Source: Acanthochromis polyacanthus (Eukaryota; Chordata; Actinopteri; Pomacentridae). Taken from it: a DNA stretch of 64,000 bases. Under the pieces are notes generated by a model that made no database searches, was not told the DNA's origin, and saw nothing but the letters and a program-made list of their open reading frames with translations. The stretch covers positions 16,167,361 to 16,231,360 of the forward strand of contig NC_067120.1 of the NCBI RefSeq assembly GCF_021347895.1, read 5' to 3'. The position numbers and the translations under genes were made by a program. Below are positions 13,698 to 24,374 of this stretch, in pieces. How positions within the stretch are numbered: position 1 is the first letter of the stretch; every line of letters begins with the position of its first letter.

Positions 13698-15934
13698 AAA
13701 GCTGTAATTTTCTTAATTAAAAGACTTAATAAGACTCTTTCCCAAAATCCCATACCATAAAATGCATAATTACAATAACTAATAAATGCAAAGCTCCCGT
13801 GCTGAGGCAGCAGACATTTCACAGGAAATATCTGGGTGTTTGCATATCTAGTTGTAGCATGTCGTCAGTGTGTAATTGAGGATGCTGTTATCGTGGCAGT
13901 CAGAGCACTGAGAGCCATTAACTGGCCAGTCTTTTATGACATTTTGTATTATGGATGCCTTGTGCGTGCAGTTTCATCAGAGGCCATAAACATCGGCCCA
14001 GTCAGCAAACTCCACTCATTAAGAGACATTTAAATGTAATTATTTATTGATGCCTCTTATGATCTATTGTCCTGGCTTCACCGGTGTGGGTTTTTATTTT
14101 TCATGCCGTGAAGTGAAGCCTGGTGTCTGAGATTTGCCCAGGTTAACGGCTTATCTATACTGTTGCAACGCTAATTAATGCCCTTTTGGCAATCTCGGAA
14201 AGGGTGAAAGGGGAGAGGAGACAAAAATGGAGAAAAACATTTTCATATCTCTGATAATAAGCTTTGAGCTACTCTAACAAGCTTGACCCCACTTTCCAAA
14301 CTTCCACCGCTAAAGTTTTGTGGATGTTCGTGCTTTGCACTGTTTATCTCTCTGACCTCGAACCGCACAAATGAACCGGTGAAAAACGACCCAAGCTGCA
14401 TGTCTTAAACAAGCGAGAGCTGTGGTGTTGCTCAGTAATTCATGAAGGGTTTAAGAAATCAACACACATTTGACTAATGTAACTACATTCGTAATAAATA
14501 GATGATTTCATGGACCATGTAAAGTTTTATTGGCCGTTTTACGAGAGACTTTCATAGAGTGCCAATGAAACTCTCCACTTTGACATTTGCTACGGCCAGG
14601 ATGATAAAGCTGTTGAACCGACACATTTTATGAAAGACGTTTTTGCTCACTTAAGGTTTTATTAGACTACAGAAAGCCAGAGAGCGTCTCTCACAGCCAC
14701 GAAGGGTTGTGAACTAGAGCTGAGGAAAAGTCATTAAGAGTTCAAGAACTATCCAGGGGATAAATTAGACCGTTTTCTGAGAAGTGCTCATATTCCCAGA
14801 GAACTGTCACACTCACTGTCATGCCAGAACTTACCCTTGACATTTCAGCTGGCACTATATGTGGACTGAGATATTCTTGCTGCAAGCGACATGTCTGCAG
14901 ATCGCTCAGTGAGATGGAGTTTCATGGGTAGACTTTTGGCTGTATTTTCCAACAATATTAAATGATTGTCTCAAAATCCTGCCCAACTGGGTGGACAAAA
15001 ATGACAAAATCAAGAGTGATGAGTCATAAATTAGGGTGGATGTGCTGAGGTTTGATTGCACAGAAGGATTCCAAACAGATACTTAATGAAGAATCACACT
15101 CACTTTCTCAACTTGTTTGCCCTCCAAGGATATTATGGCAGTGAAAGTTATGACATCATTAAATAAGACCAGACTTCATTTAAAGAGACAGTTGCTGGAA
15201 ATAGCTGGGTGACTTGTAACTTGTAAGTTTTAATTGCTGAACATCAGAGAGAGGTGCATAAAATATCCTAAACAATATCGGGGGGGAAAGGTAAATGACA
15301 CATTCACATTCACGGCAGTGGAACAAACAACCCCGGGGAATCATGAAAACCACTAGTGAGTGGTGTTTTTTTTAATGCAGTGAAATATGTTCAGGGAAGC
15401 AACATAAAACTTTTTGTTTTAAGTTCAGTAAAGTTTTTTTTATTGCTCAGTAGCTTAATTAACAAACAAAACAGAAAAGCAGGGCCTATGGGTGCTTCTA
15501 AACCCATAAAACAAAGTCAAAAGACAGTTTTCCAACTTGCTAAATGAAGTGTAAGATACTACAAAAGAAAACAACTAAACTCCACACATAAACTGAAATA
15601 CAAAGGCAGCAGCACTCCTGCTCCGAGTGTAGATAACAAACTGATGAGTGTGTGCAGGTGTGTGGAATTAATCAAGCCTGATCCAGTTTCCAAAAAGTAG
15701 AACAGTTGCCTCAGAACAACAAATGACAAAGCTCTGAGGTATGGGTAACCACTTTTAAGTGGCTACAGAACATGAAACAACTTGTAACTACTGGTTGAGT
15801 AAGTAACTGCAGGATTCATAAAGAAACCAAATGACCACCACAGAGCAGACACCCACATCCACCAAGGATCTACCAGGACGACAAGTAGCTCAGAAGATAT
15901 CACATTAATTTTGTTGCTATAAACTGAAAAGCAT
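13698..15934. other. non-coding stretch, no gene seen
   Basis: Single-copy-looking DNA including a CTAATTAATG homeodomain-type core at 14171-14180. There is no recognisable exon or transposon. The frames present are short and lack known motifs. Confidence 0.5.
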
Positions 15935-16230
15935 AGATGTAGCCTCCGTCTTAATGGTTAACACAGGAGTGTTGTATACCTGCATTCTTTGCCACAGCCA
16001 GCAGGGGGCGACTCCTCTGATTGTAAAAAGAAGGCAGATTGTATGAAAGTGTATAAGAAAACAAACCTATGTCTCACTTGTTACCTCAGGAAACATTTTC
16101 TTTATGGGTTTGTGGTTGGTAGTTTGAAGAATTTTAAATAAAACACGGTGTTGATTTGATAAACTTTGATTCCATTTAGAGACAATAAAGTAAGATATGT
16201 TTTAGAATGATTGTGATTGACAGGTTCCTA
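15935..16230 (+). repeat. dispersed teleost repeat carrying a CTCF-like core
   Basis: The order of blocks GATGTAGCC, GCCACAGCCAGCAGGGGGCG, TGTATGAAAGTGTATAAG, CTCACTTGTTACCTCAGGAA, CCATTTAGAGACAATAAAG and GTGATTGACAGGTT matches a repeat common in teleost genomes. The class is unknown: no terminal repeats were found, and no coding capacity is seen. It matters mainly because it brings in the CTCF-like site at 15998-16012. Confidence 0.6.
15998..16012 (+). promoter_or_regulatory. CTCF-like motif inside a dispersed repeat
   Basis: CCAGCAGGGGGCGAC is a very close match to the CTCF core consensus. It lies in a repeat block (15935-16230), so every genomic copy of that repeat could carry the same core. 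Binding is inference. Confidence 0.45.
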
Positions 16231-16559
16231 ATGTATCGCTGTGCACAGTGTACTAGAACTCCCAGATCCAGTCCTCACTTGTCTGGCTTTTAAAACTTGA
16301 AGACGGAAACAAACAAATGCCAAACTGGAGACCTCAGAATTGGTAGCCCACAAATCAGTGATGACTTCAACGTTGCTAAATCCATCTTGTATATACAGTT
16401 TATTGTTGTTCACCATTTCAGAAAAAAAAATCTTGATCTTTACTGGGGACACAAAAGGTTCTACATACACCAACATGCTTGAATTATTGTATGCCGATGT
16501 TTGGTGTTTACAGTTTCTTATGTTCAATTTGTTTATGTTTATTTTGGTGTTTTAACTGG

Positions 16560-16885
16560 ATAACGTTTGCTAATTAGCAGTACAGCTAAGGCTCATCAAA
16601 AACAAAATTGTCAGACATAGTTAAAATATTACCTGGTGATGGCGCTTCGTAAAAGGTTAAGGGATTATCAAAGTTTGTAGAGTTAAACCGGAGGGGTATG
16701 TAAATGTCTGCACAAATTACACTAAGCATTGCACTCAGAAACATGAATCTGTCTCATGGTGGCAATAGAGGAAGCGTCTTAGGATCACCATACTCATTAA
16801 GATTGAGATGTGTTCTCTGTACAACAAATCTCAAGACAATCCATGCAAAAGTCATCCATTTATGACCGTCTAGACCGACCTGTTG
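16560..16885 (+). repeat. dispersed teleost repeat, family R1, copy 1 (plus)
   Basis: The block order TTTGCTAATTAGCA, ACAGCTAAGGCTCAT, TGGTGATGGCGCTTCGTAAA, AAGGTTAAGGGATTATCAAAG and CTCATGGTGGCAATAGAGG matches an abundant teleost repeat (typical phrase: GATGGCGCTAGA...AAAGTCAGGGGATCACCAAAG). It contains an internal semi-repeat, since the gene-free phrase occurs twice. Class is not known to me. Related copies in this window are at 28852-28965 (plus) and 47997-48390 (minus). Confidence 0.65.
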
Positions 16886-19800
16886 GACACACAGACTGGC
16901 ATCCCGAGAGCCTTGCTTCTAACATCTCTAAATACATTAGTAAATACAAAAAGCAGTACAAAAATGGAACACATTTAGGAATTCCTGTGAGTACAGATCA
17001 CCTAAGTGGTTAATTCCGGTATCAGCAGCGACAGTTGTGGCCTATTTAAGCTGCTGTCAGCAGAAGTCCCCTGTTGTTTCCTAAGGTGCTGGAGGGTTAT
17101 AACAGCTAAGACCGAATAACAAAAACCTGCTGGATGTAAAATTAGATAAAGTCCTGCTGGAAGATGCATTCCCTGCTCTCCATTCCTAGATGCATGACCA
17201 CACCATGCTATCACAGGAAAATCAAGCAAAGGTAATCAGAAACACAGCAGGAGTGGTGGCACCTCGGTGTGTATAAATGCATGGTTGTAGATGGAGGAAT
17301 ATGTTAAGCAAAATGCATTTTTCTGATAAATAGTACCTGCTCTTGCATGTGGAGTAATTTTTAAGGTCATGTTGGTCCTCAAGAGGATCTGGACACAAAA
17401 GAATCTCATGATTTCATATCTCCCAAACGCTCCCCAACCCCCTCTTCATGTCTCATATAGTATCATCAACTGTGACAAGTCTATTTTTAGCCACTTTCAG
17501 CTCAATATTTCCGTGCTGTCTCCATCAAGGTTAAATAAGCAATCAAATCAATCAGAAAGCTATCAAAGAAAAAATGGTAGAAAAACACACTGTGCCTGAA
17601 TGGAGACCTGCATTTTTTCAATAGAGCTTCGCATACACTGGCTATATATTGCCCAAACAATTTCTTATCTGACGTTAAGCATGAATAGATGTGGGGTTGG
17701 GGTTCTTGTCGAGGATCAGAAGGGGTCTAACTGATTATAGGTGGATCCGGAGGGATTGGCCTGCCTCAGCAGATAAAAGAGGTTGGCAGTACAGAGACAG
17801 GCTTCATCCATCAGACACAAAGGTGGCACGTCAGCCACTTTTACACAGTAGTGCAGGCTGACGGATGGCTCTGCCGCTGACATGAAGACATCTGAGGGGC
17901 TGTCATTACCAACGTCCCCCTGTAGCCAGCTGAGGGGACAGTGGCTAATCAAAATCAATGGGAGCGGGTAGCCAGAGAGAAGCTGGGCAGACAGGCACTG
18001 AAGCTAACCTTGAAGTGCCAGGTAGTTACTCTAAAGTTTGCAGTCGGCGTTGTCTTTGCAAACTGCAATGAGAGTGCTAAAACTGTACATTTCTGTAACG
18101 GCTTGTCAAAGCAAGGAATCACGACCGCAAAAATCCTGAGAGACCTTCCCCTTTACACTGCTACACAGCCAAGTCCGTGGATTATCGTGATTATATAGAT
18201 GCTGCTGTGCACGCTTAGCTGGATGGAAGTGAAATAATGGAAAATAATATGAATGTTATGTTAGAATTCTTTTTAATTAGGCAATCAGTGGCAGCGTGTG
18301 CCCATTTGCCATCTGTGGAGTCTGTGGATCATTACCTTACTGTGCCAGGTTTTTGTCATAAGTCTGAACAGAGATGTAGCCGTGCAAAATTCCTCACATG
18401 GGATAGTCTTAATGCACTGTCTAATTGAGATGGATATGTTTTTAATGACTGGCGTTGTTTGGTTGTTGGCTCAAGTGATGTTATGCTGGGAGAGAGGGGG
18501 AGAACATGCAGCGCTAATAAGGATACTGTGGCCAAAGGTTACCGTTGAAGCTCATATTTGTATTTCATTTGATTTCTGCGGCTGAGTCAGAGACCATTTT
18601 TTTCTTCCTTTTAATGGGGGTGGCAGTAATTGCGAGTCTAATGGAGGTTCACTCTCCCGCTAGTTAGCTTGGCAGCAGTGGCTTGCTGCTCATTTATAGA
18701 GGGAAGGGAGGGCAAGGGTGTCCATAGTTAGAGAGCCATGACATTAGCAGCAATTTTTTTACTGTATACTGTTTGACAGCAGGCTCACCCTTCTTGTTAT
18801 TGACAGAACTGGAAGCCCAGGAGTATTGCTGCTGCTTATTTGGGAGCATGCACGCAGCTCCATTTGAGGATTAAAAGATAAACATAATGAATCCTCTTTG
18901 GTTCGATAAATTGCAATATTAATGTTGATAGCATCTCACCCAGTCTGAGGCCCCAACAATCCGCCGTCATTAAAGAGTCTGAGCTGTTGTATGATCAATG
19001 TGTTCTTCAGAGCTGCTTGCAAAAACACCATAGAATAGGTTTGATTTTTTTTTTCTCGTGCAAGTGTGACCTGCAGAGAAATGGTGAACCCAGAACATAT
19101 GACTGTGCTCTGACCGATAGACCAAAGCATCGAGTGTGTCACAGGGCCTCATGTACCACAAGAGATATGAGAGTGTGACGGCTGCAGATCATTAGGATCC
19201 CACAGCTGGGAGAATAGCCTTCAGTCAGACATTTATCTCTGGTCTTAGGCACCACAGCTGAAAAGTCTTTGTTCGCCCTTAGTACCACTGATGGAAGCCA
19301 TTCCTTTTCCACGTCCTCTGAAATCAATGTAAAGAATGATTCTGTCATCCCTCCTTCATCTTGTACCATGGTGGAAATAAAAGGACCATGCAGTTTTCAC
19401 CTTGTCCATTTTAAAATGATCCAATTTCCCTTAAAAACATTCCACCTCGGCCTCATTACAGATGCACATATCCTGTCACTTCATTTCGGAGCCATCAGAT
19501 TTCCTTCCTCTTTCCCGCAAACTAGCCTTCAATTAGCTCTGTTATCAGGAGTCTGGGGCTTAACCTGAGATAGTGGGCAGACGGAGCTCGGCCATCATTT
19601 CACCTTGTTGCATTTGAGAGGATCTCCTCCCCTCATCTGAGCTGACAGAAGTGACAGTAGGAAACGTTAGATTTAATTTGGGACAAGACTGTATTATTCT
19701 GAAGTCCTTGGAGAAATAATAGTTGTCTGAAATGGAAATGTCATTGGCTTGCCCTTTATGTATATGGATGGTAGACTATGTTGCACAGAGTTCCTGGATG

Positions 19801-20064
19801 TAAGAGACGACAAATAGCAAGTGTGCTGTCTTTTTTGGTAGTACACAATAAACAGGCACCATTATTAAGGTTGAATGACTGTGCATTCAAATAACAATTA
19901 AATATGCTCATGTTTAGAGTAGTGGCTGTATTCCCTCGTTATTATTGTATCACTTTATCTATGGGGCTTTACTATTACTGTTAAAATTGTATACGACTTG
20001 GTGAGTTTGCAATGGACTTCAGTTAATACTGTAAAAACATATCTGTTTTCACTAGAAGTAGTCA
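16886..20064. other. repeat-poor non-coding stretch, 3.2 kb
   Basis: No gene or transposon is recognised. A TTTTAATTAGGCAATCAG segment with a TAATTA core lies at 18271-18288. Overlapping open frames around 19.0-19.4 kb on both strands have no known domain. Confidence 0.5.
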
Positions 20065-21676
20065 AAGGTTGGTAGAGTAGCCAAAAATTGTACTCAAGTA
20101 AGAATAACATTACTTCAAAATAATACCACTCAAGTAGAAGTAAAAAGTAGTCATCCAAAGAATCTCTCAAATAAGAGTAAAAAAGTATTTGGTGAAAAGA
20201 CACTTAAGTACTGAGCAATTGTTTGATTGTAATGTCTGATTTATTTTATAAAAATGATGTGATCAGACAGACAAAAATGTAAAATAATTTGCAAATTCTG
20301 GTGTTTCCAAATAATAAAATAAAAATAGCAAAAATAAATAACATCTTTGCAAAATGACAAGTTAAGTCACAAGAAACACAAATTTCCAAATTTTTCACAA
20401 CATAAAGCTTTTGAATCAAATACCTGTAGCAAGGTACCGTTTTTATGTTTGAACAGTGCAAACTACTCCCAGTGACAAGATATACTATATTCCACTTCCC
20501 TCCAAATTGCACATACTCAGTAGATAGAAAACATTACATTTCGGACTGGACCCAGATATCTGAAGTAAGTAGTTTAGTTATTTTACACACTGCAGATTGA
20601 TAAGACTGCATTGAGTCAAGCTGCAGCGCTCTAGTAAAAGTGTCAACTAGGGACGGGAATTTCGACTAATTTCCTAACTGACTAGTCTAAAAAACATTTT
20701 GCGAATAGTTGACTAGTCTATAAAGCCACATAATGACAGTGAAGAAACATTTTCATTTATATTCCGCTCCGTAAGTCTGGACGGATCTGTAGTGACTTTG
20801 TGCATGCGCGAATTATCTGCCGTCTGGCCACGGAGTGATGTCTGTCTCCCCTACTCACTCAGACACTGGGACTGCTGCGGGGTTACTAGACTGACAGCCT
20901 GTGCTTTGGGATGGGGAGAAGCTCACAGCAGCACCTGCTGCTCGTTGAGGACAGTAACTGCAGAATGATCCGAGTTTTCCTGTCAGTCTCCAAAACGGCG
21001 GAAAAAGTCGCTAGATTTGTCGGTAGTCGCTTTGACAAAAAAAAAGTCGCTAGGACGCTTGGAAAGTCGCTAGATTTAGCGAGAAAGTTGCAAAGTTGGC
21101 AACACTGGTTTCTGCTTACACAGCCGACAGGCGACCTTGTTGTCATCTGCTGCGTCAAAAATAATGCCAAACGGAGCTGATTTTCTTACGCCATCTTCCC
21201 ACATTACCTTTCCAAACTTTCTTCCCCAAACTGTGTATCCCTGCCCCCCCGCTACGTGTGCGTGTGAGGGGAGGGGAGGAGGAGCAATTCTCTCCCTGGC
21301 TGCTCAGCCTGTTTACAAAGAAACCGAGGCAGGCGCACGAAGAACAAGGTGCATGATGCTTAATGCAGCGTTTAACCGACTAGTAAAATACTAAACGTTT
21401 AATAGATGAGTAGGCGGTTAAACGATAAACGACTAGTCGCACACATCCCTAGTGTCAGCCTGTTGACGTGTTTCAGTGACGCCACGGCAGAGTTGCTAAT
21501 GCATTTGAATAGAATATTGCCAGAAAATGGAACAAAATTGTCTCTATGGGTGCATGTTTTGGTCTGTGCAGCAGCACCTGACCTGTATTGTTTCTTTTCC
21601 GCGAAGTTGCCAAACTACAAGTAGTTCTGATACTTGCACGAAAGTAATAGTACAGAATATGATGATTGATGATCTG
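20065..21676. mobile_element. hAT-like fish repeat, host element interrupted by a second hAT
   Basis: The left part (20065-20639) begins with GGTTGGTAGAGTAGCC, then AAAAATTGTACTCAAGTAAG, and has repeated CTCAAGTA/AAGTAAAA motifs. This is the head of an abundant teleost non-autonomous element. The right part (21460-21676) continues the same family, with AATGGAACAAAATTGTCTCT, CCGCGAAGTTGCCAAACTAC and GAAAGTAATAGTACAGAATA. Between them lies a separate 804-bp hAT element. The right terminus is not recognisable, so the element seems 3'-truncated near 21676. The family match is from memory; the interruption is seen directly. Confidence 0.6.
20640..21459. mobile_element. non-autonomous hAT (Ac-like) element, 804 bp, with 8-bp duplication
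   Basis: The body is 20648-21451. It is flanked by the 8-bp duplication GTGTCAAC (20640-20647) and GTGTCAGC (21452-21459), 7 of 8 matching, the size typical for hAT. Ends are inverted: TAGGGACGGGAATTTCGACT on the left, TAGGGATGTGTGCGACTAG on the reverse complement of the right. Subterminal ACTAGT hexamers occur twice at each end (20681, 20712, 21379, 21432), as expected of transposase-binding sites. No transposase is encoded; the 89-codon frame at 20911-21180 has no hAT domain. It was mobilised in trans. Confidence 0.85.
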
Positions 21677-22258
21677 CGCGTGTCTGACTCGCTCCCACAG
21701 CCCACTAATAATATCTAAACAATCTCTTCATGTGAGATTGCAGAATCTGCATCCACGGTCCACCTGCCCCTTGATTTATTTAATTTTAAATCTCATTTTC
21801 ATGAGTAGGCTGGTTTGGAGGGTGGGCATCATTAGATATGAATTAGATTGCTGTGGGTTGCCATGGAGGAGACCTATCTGTGGGGTTACCAGGCAGGGGG
21901 AGCAGTGTGTGTGGTGGTGCTGGGTGGGAGGAGTGGGTGGATGAGCGGGAAGGTTAGAAGACATGGAGTTGATTACTTTGGGTTGCCATGGTGGAGGAGA
22001 CGAACGCGGCAATATCCAGCTGGTTTCCTTTGGCTGCGGTATGAATAGGAGGGTGACGAGGATCTTGAAATGAAGGCGAGATTGGTTTAATTTTCCAGCA
22101 GTGCAAAGCCATCTGCTAGCATGCGATCGCAGTTAATAAGCAGGCTTTTTGCTTGTTTGGGTTTTCCTCCCTTGATTTTCAAATTGACCCCCTAGTTAGA
22201 TGCATATTTATACAATAATCTATCCGGCTAAATGAGGTTCTTTCCCAGTCCTCTCATT

Positions 22259-22281
22259 CCCCCCCCCCCCCCCCCCCCCCC
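22259..22281. repeat. homopolymer C23 run
   Basis: Twenty-three consecutive C bases, followed by A and a T8 run, inside a pyrimidine-rich segment (about 22240-22320). The complementary G23 strand could form a G-quadruplex and the C strand an i-motif. The exact length is prone to sequencing error. Confidence 0.9.
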
Positions 22282-24339
22282 ATTTTTTTTTATTTCCTCT
22301 CGCCGTCAAATACTTAATTTCTCGCTGTTCCCCACCTCCCACGCCTGTTCCCTCTGCCTCGTTATGTTTACCTATAGTGCTGTTTCCCCTGATTGTCTCT
22401 CCCAGCAGTTGATGAGAGCGTTGATTGGCTGAAGGTGGTCTCTGGGGTGGGGTCAGGAGGGCTGGCACTGAGCCGTCCTGCCTCACTGTGTCACAGCAGC
22501 CGGCAATCAGGCGAGCAGGATGAGACGCTGCCTCTGTAGATGCTCGCTGCTGTTAAGTACCCACAAAAACACACAGACACACACACACACACTCTGTCTT
22601 TCATTATTGTGCTGCTCAAACACACCTAAAAGTGGAGTTGAGTTCAAAAAAAAGGAACAAGGAGCGAAAGGAGTCAGACGCAGCGAAAGGTAGAAAGAGA
22701 AAGTCGTAAACAAGTACTTTAATCGAACATGATACGATTGAAAAAAATGCAGTCGGACAATGAAAGAAAGGGAATAGCAGAAAGCGTGAAATATTAAAGG
22801 AAATGGAGAGTGCGTGTGGAGTGCAGGAATATGAAATACTTGCCCACCTTTTGAATAATATCCTACCTCACTGATGCTCAGTGAGATAATAGCTGCCAGG
22901 CAGGAGCAACAAAAGACAGATGATAGCGTCTCTTGTCCACAGCTATGTAATTAAGCGATATCAGTGACAGATATGTATATAATAATATTACCGATGGCTG
23001 AGGCTTCATTTCTCTGATACACATAGGAAGGGAAACAAACATCAGCCGTACTTTGATTTCCCCCTTTTTCTGATTGACTGCAATCCTATCGCAGAAAGAA
23101 AAGCAAGAGATAGAGCTCTTTATTTGCCCTCAGCGCAGGGAGGGAGGGAGCGTATTTACATAAAAACACAGGGTTATCTTCCTGAGTTTAGTTAATTGAA
23201 GTTAATCAGAGGCATTGTTTCTGCATGTCGTAGTTGTTGTTGAGGCGGATTGGTCTTTGTTCTCTGCAAACACCTTTAAGGTTCTTAATGAACCGTCCTG
23301 ACACTGTGACATGGGACCTCTCCCTTACATCGGCCTTGACAGTTAATTACAGTCTGAGGGAGGGAAGAGTCTGCGAGGCGGCTGCACCACGCTGGCATCA
23401 CCCTGATCTGATAACACACCTCCAAAAGAATGAAAATGCTGTGGCGGTGAGACTGTTTGTTCTGTAGCTCTTTGATGAACTCGAGTGAAGTCTTACAAGG
23501 AGAATATGAGAATATGGGTACATACGGTACCGTGTCCTGCAGTAGCTCTCTATTCTGTTCTTTTTCTGACTTAAGGGAAAATCAGACTTTGCCACATGAA
23601 ACAGTCACTGTGTTGGTTGGCTTCTGTACAGATTAAGCCTGCTTTTGAACCCCAAATTCTATAATGAGGCTGGATTTTTGCCAGATGGGTTGTTGGCGAT
23701 CAACTAGAGGGGGTCATGAAGCCTGATTAGCTGTCGTGGTCTGGCTGTTTGGACCATCAGATAGATTTCTGACATATAATAAAGTTGCTTGAGTTCTAAC
23801 AACAGATTTGCCACATGGCTGCTGTCAAAAGATTCATTATAAACTTCAGTGAGCCTGTTGCAGTATTACTGACGTATTATTTTACTTGTCACGGCTGCTG
23901 CAGTCTTGACTGAGACTGGGCTTTGATAGAAATAAAACCGAACTGACTCAAACTCAGACTTGTCTACCCAGATTATCCGCAGTTCCACGCGTTGCCTGCT
24001 GTTCATAGTCGAGTTGTATGAGGTATAGCACCATTCTCTTATTTAACGGCCTTTTTGATATGGATCCTTAGTCTTGCTAGAATTAACTTCATTAAAATTG
24101 GCAAACAGCAGAGCAGACCTCTGGGCAGCTTGATAGAGCAGGTTGTCTACAAATCACAGGTTTGGTGGTCCAGTCTCCAGCCTTTTCATATCCCACAGTG
24201 TTCTTGCGTAAGAAATTGAACCCAAAGTTCTGAAACCACAGTGCTGGCTAACATACAAACACGCCATTTCAGGGTAATCTGTACAAATGAGCAGTGTCTT
24301 CACAGAGTAACTGGTCTTGATTAACTGTATTATTTTTGT

Positions 24340-24374
24340 ACACTACCAAGGTGTTGGAAGCACCTTGGTAGTGT
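24340..24374. repeat. perfect 14-bp inverted repeat (hairpin), 7-base loop
   Basis: ACACTACCAAGGTG (24340-24353) and CACCTTGGTAGTGT (24361-24374) are exact reverse complements around the loop TTGGAAG. There is no following T run and no extension of the stem, so neither a terminator nor a microRNA precursor is supported. Confidence 0.85.

Noticed and set aside
20911..21180. 89-codon frame inside the 804-bp hAT insert
   Set aside because: No BED zinc finger or hAT dimerisation motif is present, and the element has the size of a non-autonomous copy.
23138..23150. GGGAGGGAGGGAG as a G-quadruplex
   Set aside because: Only three G3 runs are present; four are needed for an intramolecular quadruplex.
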